DNA from: Porphyromonas pogonae
Lineage (GTDB): Bacteria > Bacteroidota > Bacteroidia > Bacteroidales > Porphyromonadaceae
Assembly: GCF_036320655.1 (NCBI RefSeq)
Contig: NZ_CP143258.1
Coordinates: forward strand, 2,580,001-2,644,000
Direction: 5' to 3'
DNA: 64,000 nt
Shown here piece after piece: positions 17,978 through 27,195 of the stretch. The notes under the pieces are model-generated. The model had not been told where the DNA came from and made no database searches. It was given only the letters and a program-made list of their open reading frames with translations. How positions within the stretch are numbered: position 1 is the stretch's first letter; each line of letters begins with the position of its first letter. The position numbers and the translations under genes are program-made.

Positions 17978-18769
17978 TTAATTTTTAGGTGAAATATGTT
18001 CACATTTAAGAGAAAAAAGTCGCACGGCGTTAGCGGTAGTTATATTTTTTATATCATTTACTGCCTTTCCATATAAATTGGAGATAAATTCCAAGGTATA
18101 TATAAGGAAAGCGGGTTCGTTGCGTTTGCCTCTTTTGGGTACAGGCGAAAGATAAGGTGCATCAGTTTCTATCAGAAGCCTATCCAATGAGATGGTGTGA
18201 ATAATATTCTTCAGATGTGAATTCTTAAATGTAACTACACCATTGATACCAATCATAAAGGTAGGTAATCCAATGATTGTTTTCAACGCATCCTCATCGC
18301 CCGTAAAACTATGGAATACACCTCTGAGTTTGTCCGAGCCAACTTCATCAATGCACTCAAACACCTCTTTAAAGGCATCTCTAACATGTAATATTACCGG
18401 CAAATCCATATCTTGTGCCCATCGTAGCTGAGTCACAAGAGCATCTTTCTGCTGGCTAATAAAGGTCTTATCCCAATATAAATCAATACCGATCTCACCG
18501 ATAGCCACAACATGGGTTTGCATCAATGCGTTTTTTATCTCTTGCAGTTTACTCTCATAGTCAGACTTCACCGATGTAGGATGTAGTCCCAAAGCCAAAG
18601 ATGTATAATGAGGATATTGGCTGTGTAAAGATAATATACGCGGAAGGCTTTCGACATCAATATTAGGTAAGATCAGATGCGACACACCTGCCTGACGAGC
18701 ACGAATGATTACATCAGCTCTATCATCATCAAATTCCGGCTCGTAAATATGGGTATGAGAGTCTATCAT
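17978..18769 (-). CDS. tatD: TatD-family metal-dependent deoxyribonuclease
   Basis: The 263-residue TIM-barrel hydrolase has its metal ligands visible: the HxH pair in MIDSHTHI, the glutamate in IGEIGIDLYW, histidines in VILHVRDA and GVFHSFTG, and the aspartate in IETDAPYLSP. Family members are 3'-5' DNases (TatD/YcfH). It starts 11 bp after the prenyl synthase stop, so the two are one transcription unit. Confidence 0.95.
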   Translation of the reverse strand: MIDSHTHIYEPEFDDDRADVIIRARQAGVSHLILPNIDVESLPRILSLHSQYPHYTSLALGLHPTSVKSDYESKLQEIKNALMQTHVVAIGEIGIDLYWDKTFISQQKDALVTQLRWAQDMDLPVILHVRDAFKEVFECIDEVGSDKLRGVFHSFTGDEDALKTIIGLPTFMIGINGVVTFKNSHLKNIIHTISLDRLLIETDAPYLSPVPKRGKRNEPAFLIYTLEFISNLYGKAVNDIKNITTANAVRLFSLKCEHISPKN

Positions 18770-18780
18770 CCTAAGTAAGT

Positions 18781-19767
18781 TTATACCGACCTTGCAGACA
18801 GTTTTTTCACCAAATCATGCAGGGGTATAAGATGCGATGGTTCACATGAGAGATTCTGAAGAATACGATCAGCATCTTGCCCGTAATCATTAATCAGCTT
18901 AGACACATCTTTGTCCACACCCAAGGCCTCATATAAAGCTACTACGGATTTGTATTTACGCTCTTTGTCAGCCATACCCAAAGACAAGAGATTATTGAGT
19001 TCTTTGCGTTGCATTTCATCAGCCTTATTCATAGTCTTGATGAGAAGCATGGTCTTCTTGTTATTGGAGATGTCTCCGCCAATGGGTTTTCCAAAAACCT
19101 TCTCATCGCCATAAACATCCAAAAAATCATCTTGAAGCTGGAAAGCTAATCCGAGACTTATACCAAAATCATAAAGTAAGTCTGCCTCCATAAGCGAAGC
19201 CCCACCGTAAATAGCACCTATTTTCAAGGCAGTAGCAAGAAGCACGGCGGTCTTTAGTCTAATCATGCGCAGATACTCCTGCTCCGTGACATCATCTCTG
19301 TCTTCAAACTCCATATCATACTGCTGCCCCTCATATATCTCCAAAGACATCTTATTGAACAGATCCAGGGTCTGCGCGATAAGCTCTTTCCGTGAGGTAC
19401 CGGCAAGCAATACATAGGCTTGTGTAAGCATAGCATCGCCCGAAAGGATGGCTACATTACCGCCCCATTTCTTATATACCGTGGGCTTACCGCGTCGTAT
19501 AGGAGAGTTGTCCATAAGATCATCATGGAGCAGGGTAAAGTTGTGAAACACCTCAAGCGCCAAAGCCGTGTTCATCACCTGCTTCACAGCTTCTTTACCG
19601 CCGAATGCCTGAGCGGCTATACAGCACAGCATAGGCCTTAATCTCTTACCTCCGTTTGCCAGGCTGTATTTTATAGGTTCATAAAGTTTATTAGGTCCCG
19701 AGGTATTAAAAGATATGTTTTCCACACCCTCTTCTACAAGAGTCAAAAGTTCCTGATAAGTATACAT
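18781..19767 (-). CDS. Polyprenyl (farnesyl/geranylgeranyl) diphosphate synthase
   Basis: The 328-residue all-alpha trans-prenyltransferase condenses isopentenyl diphosphate with allylic diphosphates. The first Asp-rich motif is LLHDDLMDNSPIRRGKPT and the second is LQDDFLDVYGD, followed by FGKPIGGDISNNKKT. Product length cannot be read with certainty, but size and motif spacing suggest a short-chain enzyme. In this region it would feed the undecaprenyl and quinone pathways. It is followed by tatD and preceded by tonB with a hairpin in between. Confidence 0.92.
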   Translation of the reverse strand: MYTYQELLTLVEEGVENISFNTSGPNKLYEPIKYSLANGGKRLRPMLCCIAAQAFGGKEAVKQVMNTALALEVFHNFTLLHDDLMDNSPIRRGKPTVYKKWGGNVAILSGDAMLTQAYVLLAGTSRKELIAQTLDLFNKMSLEIYEGQQYDMEFEDRDDVTEQEYLRMIRLKTAVLLATALKIGAIYGGASLMEADLLYDFGISLGLAFQLQDDFLDVYGDEKVFGKPIGGDISNNKKTMLLIKTMNKADEMQRKELNNLLSLGMADKERKYKSVVALYEALGVDKDVSKLINDYGQDADRILQNLSCEPSHLIPLHDLVKKLSARSV

Positions 19768-19809
19768 GGACGGATTTGAATAATTTATGGAGTACTATAT
19801 TAGAGACAA

Positions 19810-19840
19810 GAGCTGCATTCCCGATGAAGAAATGCAGCTC
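19810..19840 (-). terminator. Hairpin between tonB and the prenyl synthase gene, no U-tract
   Basis: The perfect 10-bp stem GAGCTGCATT/AATGCAGCTC has no run of T on the minus strand. It could attenuate transcription from tonB into the next gene or be a processing site. Confidence 0.55.
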
Positions 19841-19877
19841 TCTCTAATGGGAAGCATTGAGATAATCTATCAATGCC

Positions 19878-20576
19878 TTATGAGTTTAGTTTGAATACTA
19901 CAGGCAGAGTGAAACGAGCACGAACGGCTTTACCTTGCTGCATACCCGGTTTCCACTTAGGCATGGCTTTCACCATTCTCATAGCTTCTTTGTCAAGCTG
20001 AGGGTCAACACCTCTTGCTACCTCAACATTGGAGATAGAACCATCTCTTTCGACAACAAAACGTACAATTACTTTACCCTGCACATTATTCTCCTGTGCG
20101 ATTTCAGGGTAATTCAAGTTGTCTTTCATCCACTTGTACATCTTTGCAGTACCACCGACAAATTCAGGGTTCTCCTCTACAATCTCAAAGATCTGCTCCA
20201 AGTTTTCTTCTGTTTTCTTAGGAGCCATTACAGGTGCAGGAGGGGGCAACTTATCACGTTCATCAGTTGAAACCAACGCTACTTTCTCTACTTTGACACT
20301 GTTGTCCATAACTTTAAATTCATCAGGAAGTGTAACCTCCACTTTTTGTTGAGGCTCTGGTTCGGGCTCAGGCTCTTCTTGTTTTTGATCCTGAATCACC
20401 AACGCATCATCAATATCTGAAATATCCAATGCCTTTTTATCGATCTTATCCGCGGCATCGCTGGTGCGTGCTTCTAACGAAACAAAAACAATCGCCAAAG
20501 CTACCACCAATCCTAGTAGGAAGGACAAACCTTTTTGATTTTCAAGATTTGCTTGAGGTGATTTTTTAATTTCCAT
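19878..20576 (-). CDS. tonB: TonB energy-transducer protein
   Basis: The 232-residue protein has an N-terminal anchor helix (GLSFLLGLVVALAIVFVSLEA, about 15-36), an acidic/proline spacer (EEPEPEPEPQQKVEVTLP), then the TonB C-terminal domain from about 145. That domain includes VGGTAKMYKWMKDNLNYP, VQGKVIVRFVVERDGSISNV and MPKWKPGMQQGKAVRARF. It transmits proton-motive force from ExbB/D across the periplasm to outer-membrane receptors. A minus-strand -7 element TATTTTTG at 20620-20613 is a likely promoter. Confidence 0.96.
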   Translation of the reverse strand: MEIKKSPQANLENQKGLSFLLGLVVALAIVFVSLEARTSDAADKIDKKALDISDIDDALVIQDQKQEEPEPEPEPQQKVEVTLPDEFKVMDNSVKVEKVALVSTDERDKLPPPAPVMAPKKTEENLEQIFEIVEENPEFVGGTAKMYKWMKDNLNYPEIAQENNVQGKVIVRFVVERDGSISNVEVARGVDPQLDKEAMRMVKAMPKWKPGMQQGKAVRARFTLPVVFKLNS

Positions 20577-20940
20577 ATGCTTGCTGTGTTATTTAATATC
20601 ATCCTGTGGGGACAAAAATACAAAGTTTTTTGATGTTTTCATGATAATAGACAGAAAAAAAGGGTATTTAATAAAAAAAGAGTTTAAACTATGCGTTAAT
20701 TATCATTTTATCATCCCCTTCAAGATTATATTTAACCTTATTGTCAAACAATTATAAGATTGACATTCTCACGAGATAAAATAATGAAAAACAATATGGT
20801 CTCCCCCTTTTATATATGAGTAATAAGTTCCGGTATTCTTGCTCAACTAATGCCTGTGGCATATGCTGCACTATCCGTATATACATCCTGCAAAACCTGT
20901 AAGCATACATATTTCTAAACACACATATAAAAAAAACACT
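20577..20940. other. Divergent intergenic stretch between tonB and the small RPPP-protein gene
   Basis: It is AT-rich and contains the tonB leader. No gene or repeat is recognised. A 69-codon reverse frame (20752-20961) lacks coding character. Confidence 0.5.
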
Positions 20941-20948
20941 TACCTTTG
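20941..20948 (+). promoter_or_regulatory. -7 element TACCTTTG upstream of the small protein gene
   Basis: An exact TAnnTTTG box lies 53 bp before the ATG at 21002. No TTG is found at the right distance upstream, so the promoter may be weak or activator-dependent. Confidence 0.45.
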
Positions 20949-21001
20949 TAGCAACAAACAACTTAATATAGCTTTTTAGAGCGATTTAGAGATTATCACT
21001 T

Positions 21002-21355
21002 ATGTTTTTTGACAACATAGTATTCAGTCATTTTATACCCGAGATATTGGTTATCTTGGGGTATATTACATTTATGCTGAATCCATTTGGTGCCAAAGAA
21101 GCAAAATCTCTTCAGGACAATCAGGAGCTACGCATCATACACTTGACTGATCATAAACAGACAGTCAATAGGAGCACAGGTGCAGTATGCCATCTCTTCA
21201 GCAAAGTATACAATCGCAAGCTCCCACGGACAAAGCTTCTTTATATTCACTTCCTTCCGAAGCCCCGAATCTTTTGCCCTAAAACTATTGACGGATTTGA
21301 CTCCGACTACCGTCTCTTCATATTCAGTAGACCTCCCCCATTTATTTGCAGCTAA
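21002..21355 (+). CDS. Small membrane-anchored protein ending in RPPPF, function unknown
   Basis: The 117-codon frame has one hydrophobic segment (FIPEILVILGYITFMLNPF, about 11-29), a basic middle and a C-terminus FSRPPPFICS. It starts 53 bp after a -7 box and precedes the receptor operon by 132 bp. I recall similar short Bacteroidales proteins ending in RPPP near TonB-dependent receptors, but cannot verify this. A second frame (from about 21147 to 21392) is open in parallel and looks equally protein-like, so a frameshift is possible. Confidence 0.45.
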   Translation: MFFDNIVFSHFIPEILVILGYITFMLNPFGAKEAKSLQDNQELRIIHLTDHKQTVNRSTGAVCHLFSKVYNRKLPRTKLLYIHFLPKPRIFCPKTIDGFDSDYRLFIFSRPPPFICS

Positions 21356-21487
21356 ACGTCTGTGTTCAGTATTTTACAAGGATGCTGAATGATGCTCTTT
21401 GTGAGGTACCCGATACCCACTAAAGCATATGTCCCTTACACTTAGGGATACCAATGAGTAATTATTTACAATAAACTGCAAACCAAT

Positions 21488-23575
21488 ATGACAAAATTAT
21501 TTAGATGGCTTATACTCCCGGCTATTCTACTCCATACATTTTATATTCAGGCATCAGAACCGGAAAAGATCGATACCATACAACTGCATGAAGTGGTTGT
21601 AGAGGCATCCAAGGAACATATACAATTCAAGAGAGTTCCGGCATCTGTGAGCGTACTTACGTCTGACGAGCTAGGTTTCAACGGTGTCTACACCATGCCC
21701 AATATCAGCGTAGTCATGCCCAACCTTTTCATGCACGATTATGGCTCCAAACTTACATCATCCGTTTATATCCGAGGCATTGGGTCTAGAATAAATTCCC
21801 CTTCAGTAGGGCTATATGTGGATCATGTACCCTATTATGACAAGTCCCTCATGAATTTCGACCTCTACGACATCAATCGTATTGAAGTCTTGCGCGGGCC
21901 CCAAGGCACGGAGTACGGCAGAAACACTATGGGGGGAATCATCAACGTTACAACTAAGTCTCCTCTGCAATATCAGGGATTGGATGTAAAACTTCAGGCA
22001 GCCACCTATGGAGACTACACAGTAAGTAGTGGTTACTATGCACGCCCTACCGACAAGTTTGCTTACTCTATAAGTGGTAACTATCTGCATCGTGACGGTT
22101 TTTTCACCAATAAATTTCTCAATAGCAAAGTGGATAAAATCAACTCTTACGGCATGAGAAACAGAATGAACTATATAGTATCGTCCAAGCTATCGTTCGA
22201 GAATATCCTCAATTTTGAGATCAGCAATCAGGGTGGTTACCCCTATGCAATATACGATACAAATACCCAAAAAGTTGAAGACATCTCCTATAATCAATAC
22301 AGCAGTTACAAGAGAGGGATGATCTCCGATGCTTTTCTTGTAAAATACAATACGGACAAGTACGAGCTTACATCCGCAACATCATATCAGTTCTTCAAAG
22401 ACAACCAATCTATCGACCAAGACTTCAGTAAAGACTCCATAACCTATGTAACCCAAAAACAGAATCAGCACTTGGTTACACAAGATCTCACACTCAAATC
22501 CAAATGGAGTGAGCGTTACAATATGCTCATCGGAGTCAATGCCTTTTATCAAAATTTCGACAATAACGTAAGGGTTCATGCCTACCCTAAAAAGACTGAG
22601 ACATTCAAGACCTATGATCATGCTATCATGGGGGCTGCTCTCTTCCAGCAGACTACTATAAAAAACGTGCTGGTAGAAAACCTCAATCTGACGGCAGGTC
22701 TCAGGATGGATATGGAGCGTGACGTACTCAAATATAAATACGACCTCATTACCCCAAAAGGAACCTCTACCAAAGCAGATACCACCTTCAAGGCTTTAAA
22801 CTCTCTGGAATTCTTACCCAAACTGGCCCTTACCTACGAAATGCCCAATCATAATATCTACGGGACTATAGCCCGAGGTTACAAAACCGGGGGATTCAAT
22901 ACGAGCTTCTCCAAACCGGATGAGGTTACCTTCAAGCCCGAATATAGCTGGAACTTCGAACTGGGGATAAAATCATCTTGGTTCAATAAGAATCTGTTTA
23001 CCGAATTGGCATTATTCTATATAGACTGGAAAGACCAGCAGATCTATCGCACACTCAAGGTAGGAGGTGCCATGCTTATCAATGCGGGACACTCTGCGAG
23101 CAAGGGATTAGAGTTTAGCTTTCACACAGCTCCTATCCACGGCTTCGAACTCATGGGGTCATACGGATTCACACATGCTAAGTTCCTTGACAACAAAAAG
23201 AATGACAAAAGTGATTACAGTGGCAATTATATCCCTTATGTACCACAAAACACATTGTCAGTACAGCTACGTAAAACTTTTGCATTAGCACCTAATGGTT
23301 TTGCCGACAAAATCATACTTTCATCCTTATATAAGGGTGCGGGCAATTTCTATTACAATGACGCCAATACACTTAAACAAAAGTATTACGGACTCCTTGA
23401 CGCACGCATTAGTATCATACGCAGAGCTGTACAGATCGACCTTTGGGCCAATAATATTACAAACAAAAATTACTTGGCACACTTCTTTGTCATGGGTGCG
23501 GAAAACACGGCCTATGCCCAAAAAGGCAAGCCCTTCCAAGCCGGTGTAACTCTTTCACTAAAATTCCCGAAATGA
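21488..23575 (+). CDS. TonB-dependent outer-membrane receptor
   Basis: The 695-residue protein has a signal peptide (to about residue 22, ...FYIQASEPEK), a TonB box region DTIQLHEVVVEAS, and a plug domain (about 45-165) with VYIRGIGSR, GLYVDHVPYYD and IEVLRGPQGTEYGRNTMGGIINV. A 22-strand barrel ends FQAGVTLSLKFPK. The plug resembles yersiniabactin/pesticin-type siderophore receptors more than SusC. The stop codon overlaps the start of the MFS gene (ATGA), so the two proteins are probably made together. The substrate cannot be read directly; the HemN gene in the operon suggests a porphyrin or iron-related ligand. Confidence 0.95.
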   Translation: MTKLFRWLILPAILLHTFYIQASEPEKIDTIQLHEVVVEASKEHIQFKRVPASVSVLTSDELGFNGVYTMPNISVVMPNLFMHDYGSKLTSSVYIRGIGSRINSPSVGLYVDHVPYYDKSLMNFDLYDINRIEVLRGPQGTEYGRNTMGGIINVTTKSPLQYQGLDVKLQAATYGDYTVSSGYYARPTDKFAYSISGNYLHRDGFFTNKFLNSKVDKINSYGMRNRMNYIVSSKLSFENILNFEISNQGGYPYAIYDTNTQKVEDISYNQYSSYKRGMISDAFLVKYNTDKYELTSATSYQFFKDNQSIDQDFSKDSITYVTQKQNQHLVTQDLTLKSKWSERYNMLIGVNAFYQNFDNNVRVHAYPKKTETFKTYDHAIMGAALFQQTTIKNVLVENLNLTAGLRMDMERDVLKYKYDLITPKGTSTKADTTFKALNSLEFLPKLALTYEMPNHNIYGTIARGYKTGGFNTSFSKPDEVTFKPEYSWNFELGIKSSWFNKNLFTELALFYIDWKDQQIYRTLKVGGAMLINAGHSASKGLEFSFHTAPIHGFELMGSYGFTHAKFLDNKKNDKSDYSGNYIPYVPQNTLSVQLRKTFALAPNGFADKIILSSLYKGAGNFYYNDANTLKQKYYGLLDARISIIRRAVQIDLWANNITNKNYLAHFFVMGAENTAYAQKGKPFQAGVTLSLKFPK

Positions 23576-24786
23576 AACAAAACGATTGGGCTAAATTCCC
23601 CATACTTTTCAGTCTATACATAGCACAGTCAATACCGATGTCTTTCTTCTCCACGGTGGTACCTATCATCATGAGACAAGAACAATATTCTTTGGCATCG
23701 ATAGGATTGTTGCAACTTATCAAACTTCCGTGGGTATTCAAATTTTTATGGGCACCTGTGGTAGACAACAAAGGTCGCACATCCGGCAGTCTCAAAAGGT
23801 GGATTGTTTTCTCGGAAATGTTTTACGCATTGGTGATTTTGTGCATTGGAATGTTTAGTCTGAAAACGGACTTTAGCCTAATCGTTATTCTCATCATACT
23901 TTCCTTTATCGCTTCTGCCACACAGGACATAGCAGTAGACAAGTACGCCATCCTGACGCTGAAGAAGGAAGAGCGAGGCTTGGGTAATAGCATGCAATCT
24001 GCGGGCAGTTTTATAGGTAGCCTTTTTGGTACCGGTATCTTGCTTATGGCTTATCATTACTACGGATGGTCCAATGTTCTGCTACTCCTCTCTCTATTTA
24101 TTGTAGTGGCCGTATTGCCCTTATTGCTTAGGAAAGAGCAGTCTCCCATACAGCAAGCTACCCTTCCCTCTCGCAAGGTAAACCTCAAAGATATTGTAGC
24201 ATTTTTCTCCGCCCAGAACAATCTGCCACATATCCTCATTCTGATTTTTTATTACTCGGGTATCATCGGTATCATGACGATGCTCAAGCCTTTCATGGTG
24301 GACCTTGGTTACAGCACCAAAGAAATCGCTTTCATGCTTGGTATATTTGGCTGTTCGGTAGCTGCGCTATGCGCTTTTGCCAGCGGATTTACCATAAAAC
24401 TTATAGGGAGAAAAAAGGCTTTGTATCTCTTCTTGGGTATAAGCTTTATTACTGCATTATACTTCTGGGTTATCTCCGGTATACAATCCCCCACCCGTGG
24501 CATGCTATATATGGGTATTGCTCTTATTTGGGGAGCCTATGGATTGTCCACCGTGGGAGTATATACTATATCCATGGATCAGGTAAGACCCGGCAGGGAG
24601 GGTACCGATTTTACCATCCAGATCATGCTCACTCACCTGAGTAGTCTTTTGATATCCTCTATGAGTGGCAAAATATCGGATTTATGGGGTTATAGTAATC
24701 TTTTTCTTATCGAAGCAGGACTCTCCTTACTTACTTTTTTCATCCTATCTCTCAGCAAAAGAGAGAAAAACATCCACGCTGTATGA
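23572..24786 (+). CDS. MFS permease, RhtX/FptX-AmpG-like
   Basis: The 404-residue protein has about twelve transmembrane helices. The N-terminus FSLYIAQSIPMSFFSTVVP, the segment IGLLQLIKLPWVFKFLWAPVVDNKG and ATQDIAVDKYAILTL are typical of the PAT/AmpG branch. That branch includes the single-subunit siderophore importers RhtX and FptX that work with TonB receptors. It overlaps the upstream receptor and the downstream hemN gene by 4 bp each (ATGA), giving tight translational coupling. It is probably the inner-membrane step for the ligand taken up by the receptor. Transport direction is inferred. Confidence 0.9.
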   Translation: MKQNDWAKFPILFSLYIAQSIPMSFFSTVVPIIMRQEQYSLASIGLLQLIKLPWVFKFLWAPVVDNKGRTSGSLKRWIVFSEMFYALVILCIGMFSLKTDFSLIVILIILSFIASATQDIAVDKYAILTLKKEERGLGNSMQSAGSFIGSLFGTGILLMAYHYYGWSNVLLLLSLFIVVAVLPLLLRKEQSPIQQATLPSRKVNLKDIVAFFSAQNNLPHILILIFYYSGIIGIMTMLKPFMVDLGYSTKEIAFMLGIFGCSVAALCAFASGFTIKLIGRKKALYLFLGISFITALYFWVISGIQSPTRGMLYMGIALIWGAYGLSTVGVYTISMDQVRPGREGTDFTIQIMLTHLSSLLISSMSGKISDLWGYSNLFLIEAGLSLLTFFILSLSKREKNIHAV

Positions 24787-26159
24787 TTATTTCAGAAAGC
24801 CTTTTACATAAATATAACACGGCAGTGCCCAGATACACCAGCTATCCGCCTGCCACAAGTTTTGATACATCATTCAAGGGAGAAGATTTTGTGCGGTTTG
24901 TACAACAATCCAACCAAGCTTCGCCCCACAACATATCAATATATATCCATATCCCCTTCTGCCCGCAACGATGTCACTTTTGCGGATGCAACACGGTACT
25001 ATATCCCCGTGAAGAAAAGATAGAAGAATATGTACGCTGTGTACAAGCAGAAATCAGGATGACGGGAGCTCACGTAGATAAGTCGCGCCGTGTAACCCAA
25101 GTGAGCTGGGGAGGCGGTACCCCCAACTCCATCAAGTATGAATACATTGAGAGCATCATGAACACCCTGAGAGAAGTGTTTACTTTCGATGACGGTGCAG
25201 AGATCGCCATTGAGTGCAGTCCGGCTTATTTAGAGTTCGAGCATGTGGATCACCTCAAAGCAATGGGATTCAACAGGATCAGCCTGGGTATTCAGGATTT
25301 TCACCTTCCGGTATTGGATGCCATCAACCGCAAGCCTCCGCTTCACCCTGTGGAAGATATGCTCAAGCATATCAAATCTCAGGGATTCAAGGGTGTAAAC
25401 ATCGATCTTGTATACGGACTTCCACTACAGACGGTAGAGAGCTTTGCCGAAAACATAGCAGAGATAGCACGCTTACAGCCTGACAGGCTAGCTACCTTTT
25501 CCTATGCTCATGTACCATGGTTCAATGAAAATCAGAAAAGGCTGGAGATATATCCTTTCCCTCAACCTGATGAAAAACTGACCATGCTGGTGAATACGAT
25601 CAATTACCTCTCTGAGTCAGGATACGATGTGATAGGTATGGATCACTTCGCAAAAAAAGATGATGAGCTTGCTATAGCTCTCAGAGAGCACAACCTGCAC
25701 CGTAATTTCCAAGGCTACAATACCAAGAAGACTACCGGTCAAGTGTATGCTTTCGGAGCATCGGGTATCAGCCAGATGGATGGTGCTTATGCTCAGAATG
25801 TCAAAAGTACTCCACTATATGTATCATTGATACAATCGGGAAAATATGCTACAGAAAGAGGCTATGCTCTCACACAACAGGACAAGATCATACGCGACAC
25901 CATAGATGAGATCATGTGCAACGGCAAACTGCACTTCGGTAGTATTGCAGAGAAGTATGGAATCAGCATGGCCGACTTTTACATCTGCACAGCGTTCGAC
26001 CAAAGCAAAGTAGCTTCACAGCTACAAGACGGCATCGTGACACTAGGCACTGATTCCATAGCCGTAAACGAAGCAGGAATGATGGTGGTACGCAACATTG
26101 CAGCCGCCTTTGATCCTCAATACAAGCCTGAACAAAACAAGTACTCCAGAACTCTATAA
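24783..26159 (+). CDS. hemN: Oxygen-independent coproporphyrinogen III oxidase
   Basis: The 458-residue radical-SAM enzyme decarboxylates two propionates of coproporphyrinogen III to give protoporphyrinogen IX without oxygen. The N-terminus PRYTSYPPATSF matches HemN. The cluster motif IHIPFCPQRCHFCGCNT gives Cys-x3-Cys-x2-Cys-x-Cys with the extra fourth Cys of true HemN (absent from HemW). QVSWGGGTPN, NRISLGIQDF and the C-terminal HemN domain (GYNTKKTTG...GISQMDGAYAQN) are present. It is the third gene of a receptor-permease-hemN operon, which is unusual company for this enzyme. Confidence 0.96.
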   Translation: MIISESLLHKYNTAVPRYTSYPPATSFDTSFKGEDFVRFVQQSNQASPHNISIYIHIPFCPQRCHFCGCNTVLYPREEKIEEYVRCVQAEIRMTGAHVDKSRRVTQVSWGGGTPNSIKYEYIESIMNTLREVFTFDDGAEIAIECSPAYLEFEHVDHLKAMGFNRISLGIQDFHLPVLDAINRKPPLHPVEDMLKHIKSQGFKGVNIDLVYGLPLQTVESFAENIAEIARLQPDRLATFSYAHVPWFNENQKRLEIYPFPQPDEKLTMLVNTINYLSESGYDVIGMDHFAKKDDELAIALREHNLHRNFQGYNTKKTTGQVYAFGASGISQMDGAYAQNVKSTPLYVSLIQSGKYATERGYALTQQDKIIRDTIDEIMCNGKLHFGSIAEKYGISMADFYICTAFDQSKVASQLQDGIVTLGTDSIAVNEAGMMVVRNIAAAFDPQYKPEQNKYSRTL

Positions 26160-26215
26160 ACAATATACACGAGAATAACTCACAGAAAGAGTGCTCTCTC
26201 ATACAAATATGACCT

Positions 26216-26250
26216 CGACGCATAACCATTCTGGTTATGCGTCTTTTTGG
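26216..26250 (+). terminator. Terminator of the receptor-MFS-hemN operon
   Basis: The perfect 11-bp stem GACGCATAACC/GGTTATGCGTC has a 5-nt loop and is followed by TTTTT. It lies about 57 bp after the hemN stop. Confidence 0.9.
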
Positions 26251-26489
26251 TATTATCCCCAAAAATGTATAAGTCTTAAGAGTGTTATTATTGTTTTCCC
26301 TTCAGAAATCCAAGATAATACTCTTAAGATTTACACACTTTTTTGAGACACTATCCGTGATAGATAATAATGACAGGCCCTAATTAATGCTAATAAATGT
26401 TAAACAATCAATATGAAAGCAAAACAAAATCTTAACAAGAATGTAATTATTTGTAAACACACAAATAGAAATGCAGCGGATAGATGAAA
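26251..26489. other. Intergenic stretch between convergent operons
   Basis: It is AT-rich. No gene or repeat is seen. Confidence 0.5.
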
Positions 26490-26521
26490 GAAAAGGGCTC
26501 TCCTTACAGAGAACCCTTTTT
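26490..26521 (-). terminator. Terminator of the sigma-factor gene
   Basis: The hairpin AAAGGGCTCTC/GAGAACCCTTT has an AT-rich tail on both sides and could work in both directions. It lies 28 bp beyond the sigma-factor stop. Confidence 0.8.
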
Positions 26522-26548
26522 CAAATCAATCAAAAATATTCCTAAAAA

Positions 26549-27055
26549 CTAATACCTCATATCTTTCAACTCCTTCTGCAATTCTTGTCTTGCGAAGAAG
26601 ATACGGCTCTTTACCGTACCCAATGGAATATCAAGAGCGTCGGCTATTTCATTATATTTATAACCCGAAACATACATTGAAAAAGGTTCTTTCAACGAGT
26701 TTGAAAGGCGTTCGATAGCCTCTGATATCTCTTTGATCTCAAGGCTGCCCTCAGGAGTTTCATACCCACCCTCATTAAGTATAGACACATTATAGGGATC
26801 AACACCATAGTCTATAACAGACTGACTTCTAACAATTTTATGATAGTTATTGATAAAGATATTCCTCATGATGGTAAGAACCCATCCTTTGAAATTTACA
26901 TTATCAACAAACTTCTCCCTATTATTTAAGACTTTTAATGTAGTATCTTGCACCAAATCCTCTGCATCGGCCATATCAGCAGTGAGAGATAGTGCAAAAT
27001 TCTTCATATAATCTTGCATCCCTAAAAGTTTTTTCTGAAATTGCAGTGAATTCAT
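26549..27055 (-). CDS. ECF-type RNA polymerase sigma factor
   Basis: The 168-residue protein has the two-domain ECF layout. Region 2 contains TADMADAEDLVQDTTLKVL and a -10-reading helix around NFKGWVLTIMRNIFIN. Region 4 contains YNEIADALDIPLGTVKSRIFFARQEL, the helix-turn-helix for the -35 region. No FecR or zinc-finger anti-sigma gene is adjacent, so it is an orphan type, as seen for several housekeeping-like ECF factors in Bacteroidales. It is divergent from the DUF1232 gene. Confidence 0.93.
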   Translation of the reverse strand: MNSLQFQKKLLGMQDYMKNFALSLTADMADAEDLVQDTTLKVLNNREKFVDNVNFKGWVLTIMRNIFINNYHKIVRSQSVIDYGVDPYNVSILNEGGYETPEGSLEIKEISEAIERLSNSLKEPFSMYVSGYKYNEIADALDIPLGTVKSRIFFARQELQKELKDMRY

Positions 27056-27111
27056 AACGATTATTTTTTGTTGTATGTGAACAAATTGAGCTTTTCGATT
27101 TGTTATATTAC

Positions 27112-27141
27112 AAAGTTAAAAAAAGTTTCCAGACTTGCAAA
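27112..27141 (-). promoter_or_regulatory. Promoter of the ECF sigma gene
   Basis: On the minus strand TTTG (27141-27138) lies 18 bp before TAACTTTG (27119-27112). The leader would be about 50 nt. Confidence 0.5.
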
Positions 27142-27195
27142 TTTCATTTTTAACATTTTTAATAGATTTTCTCTATCACATAATAAATAGAAACA

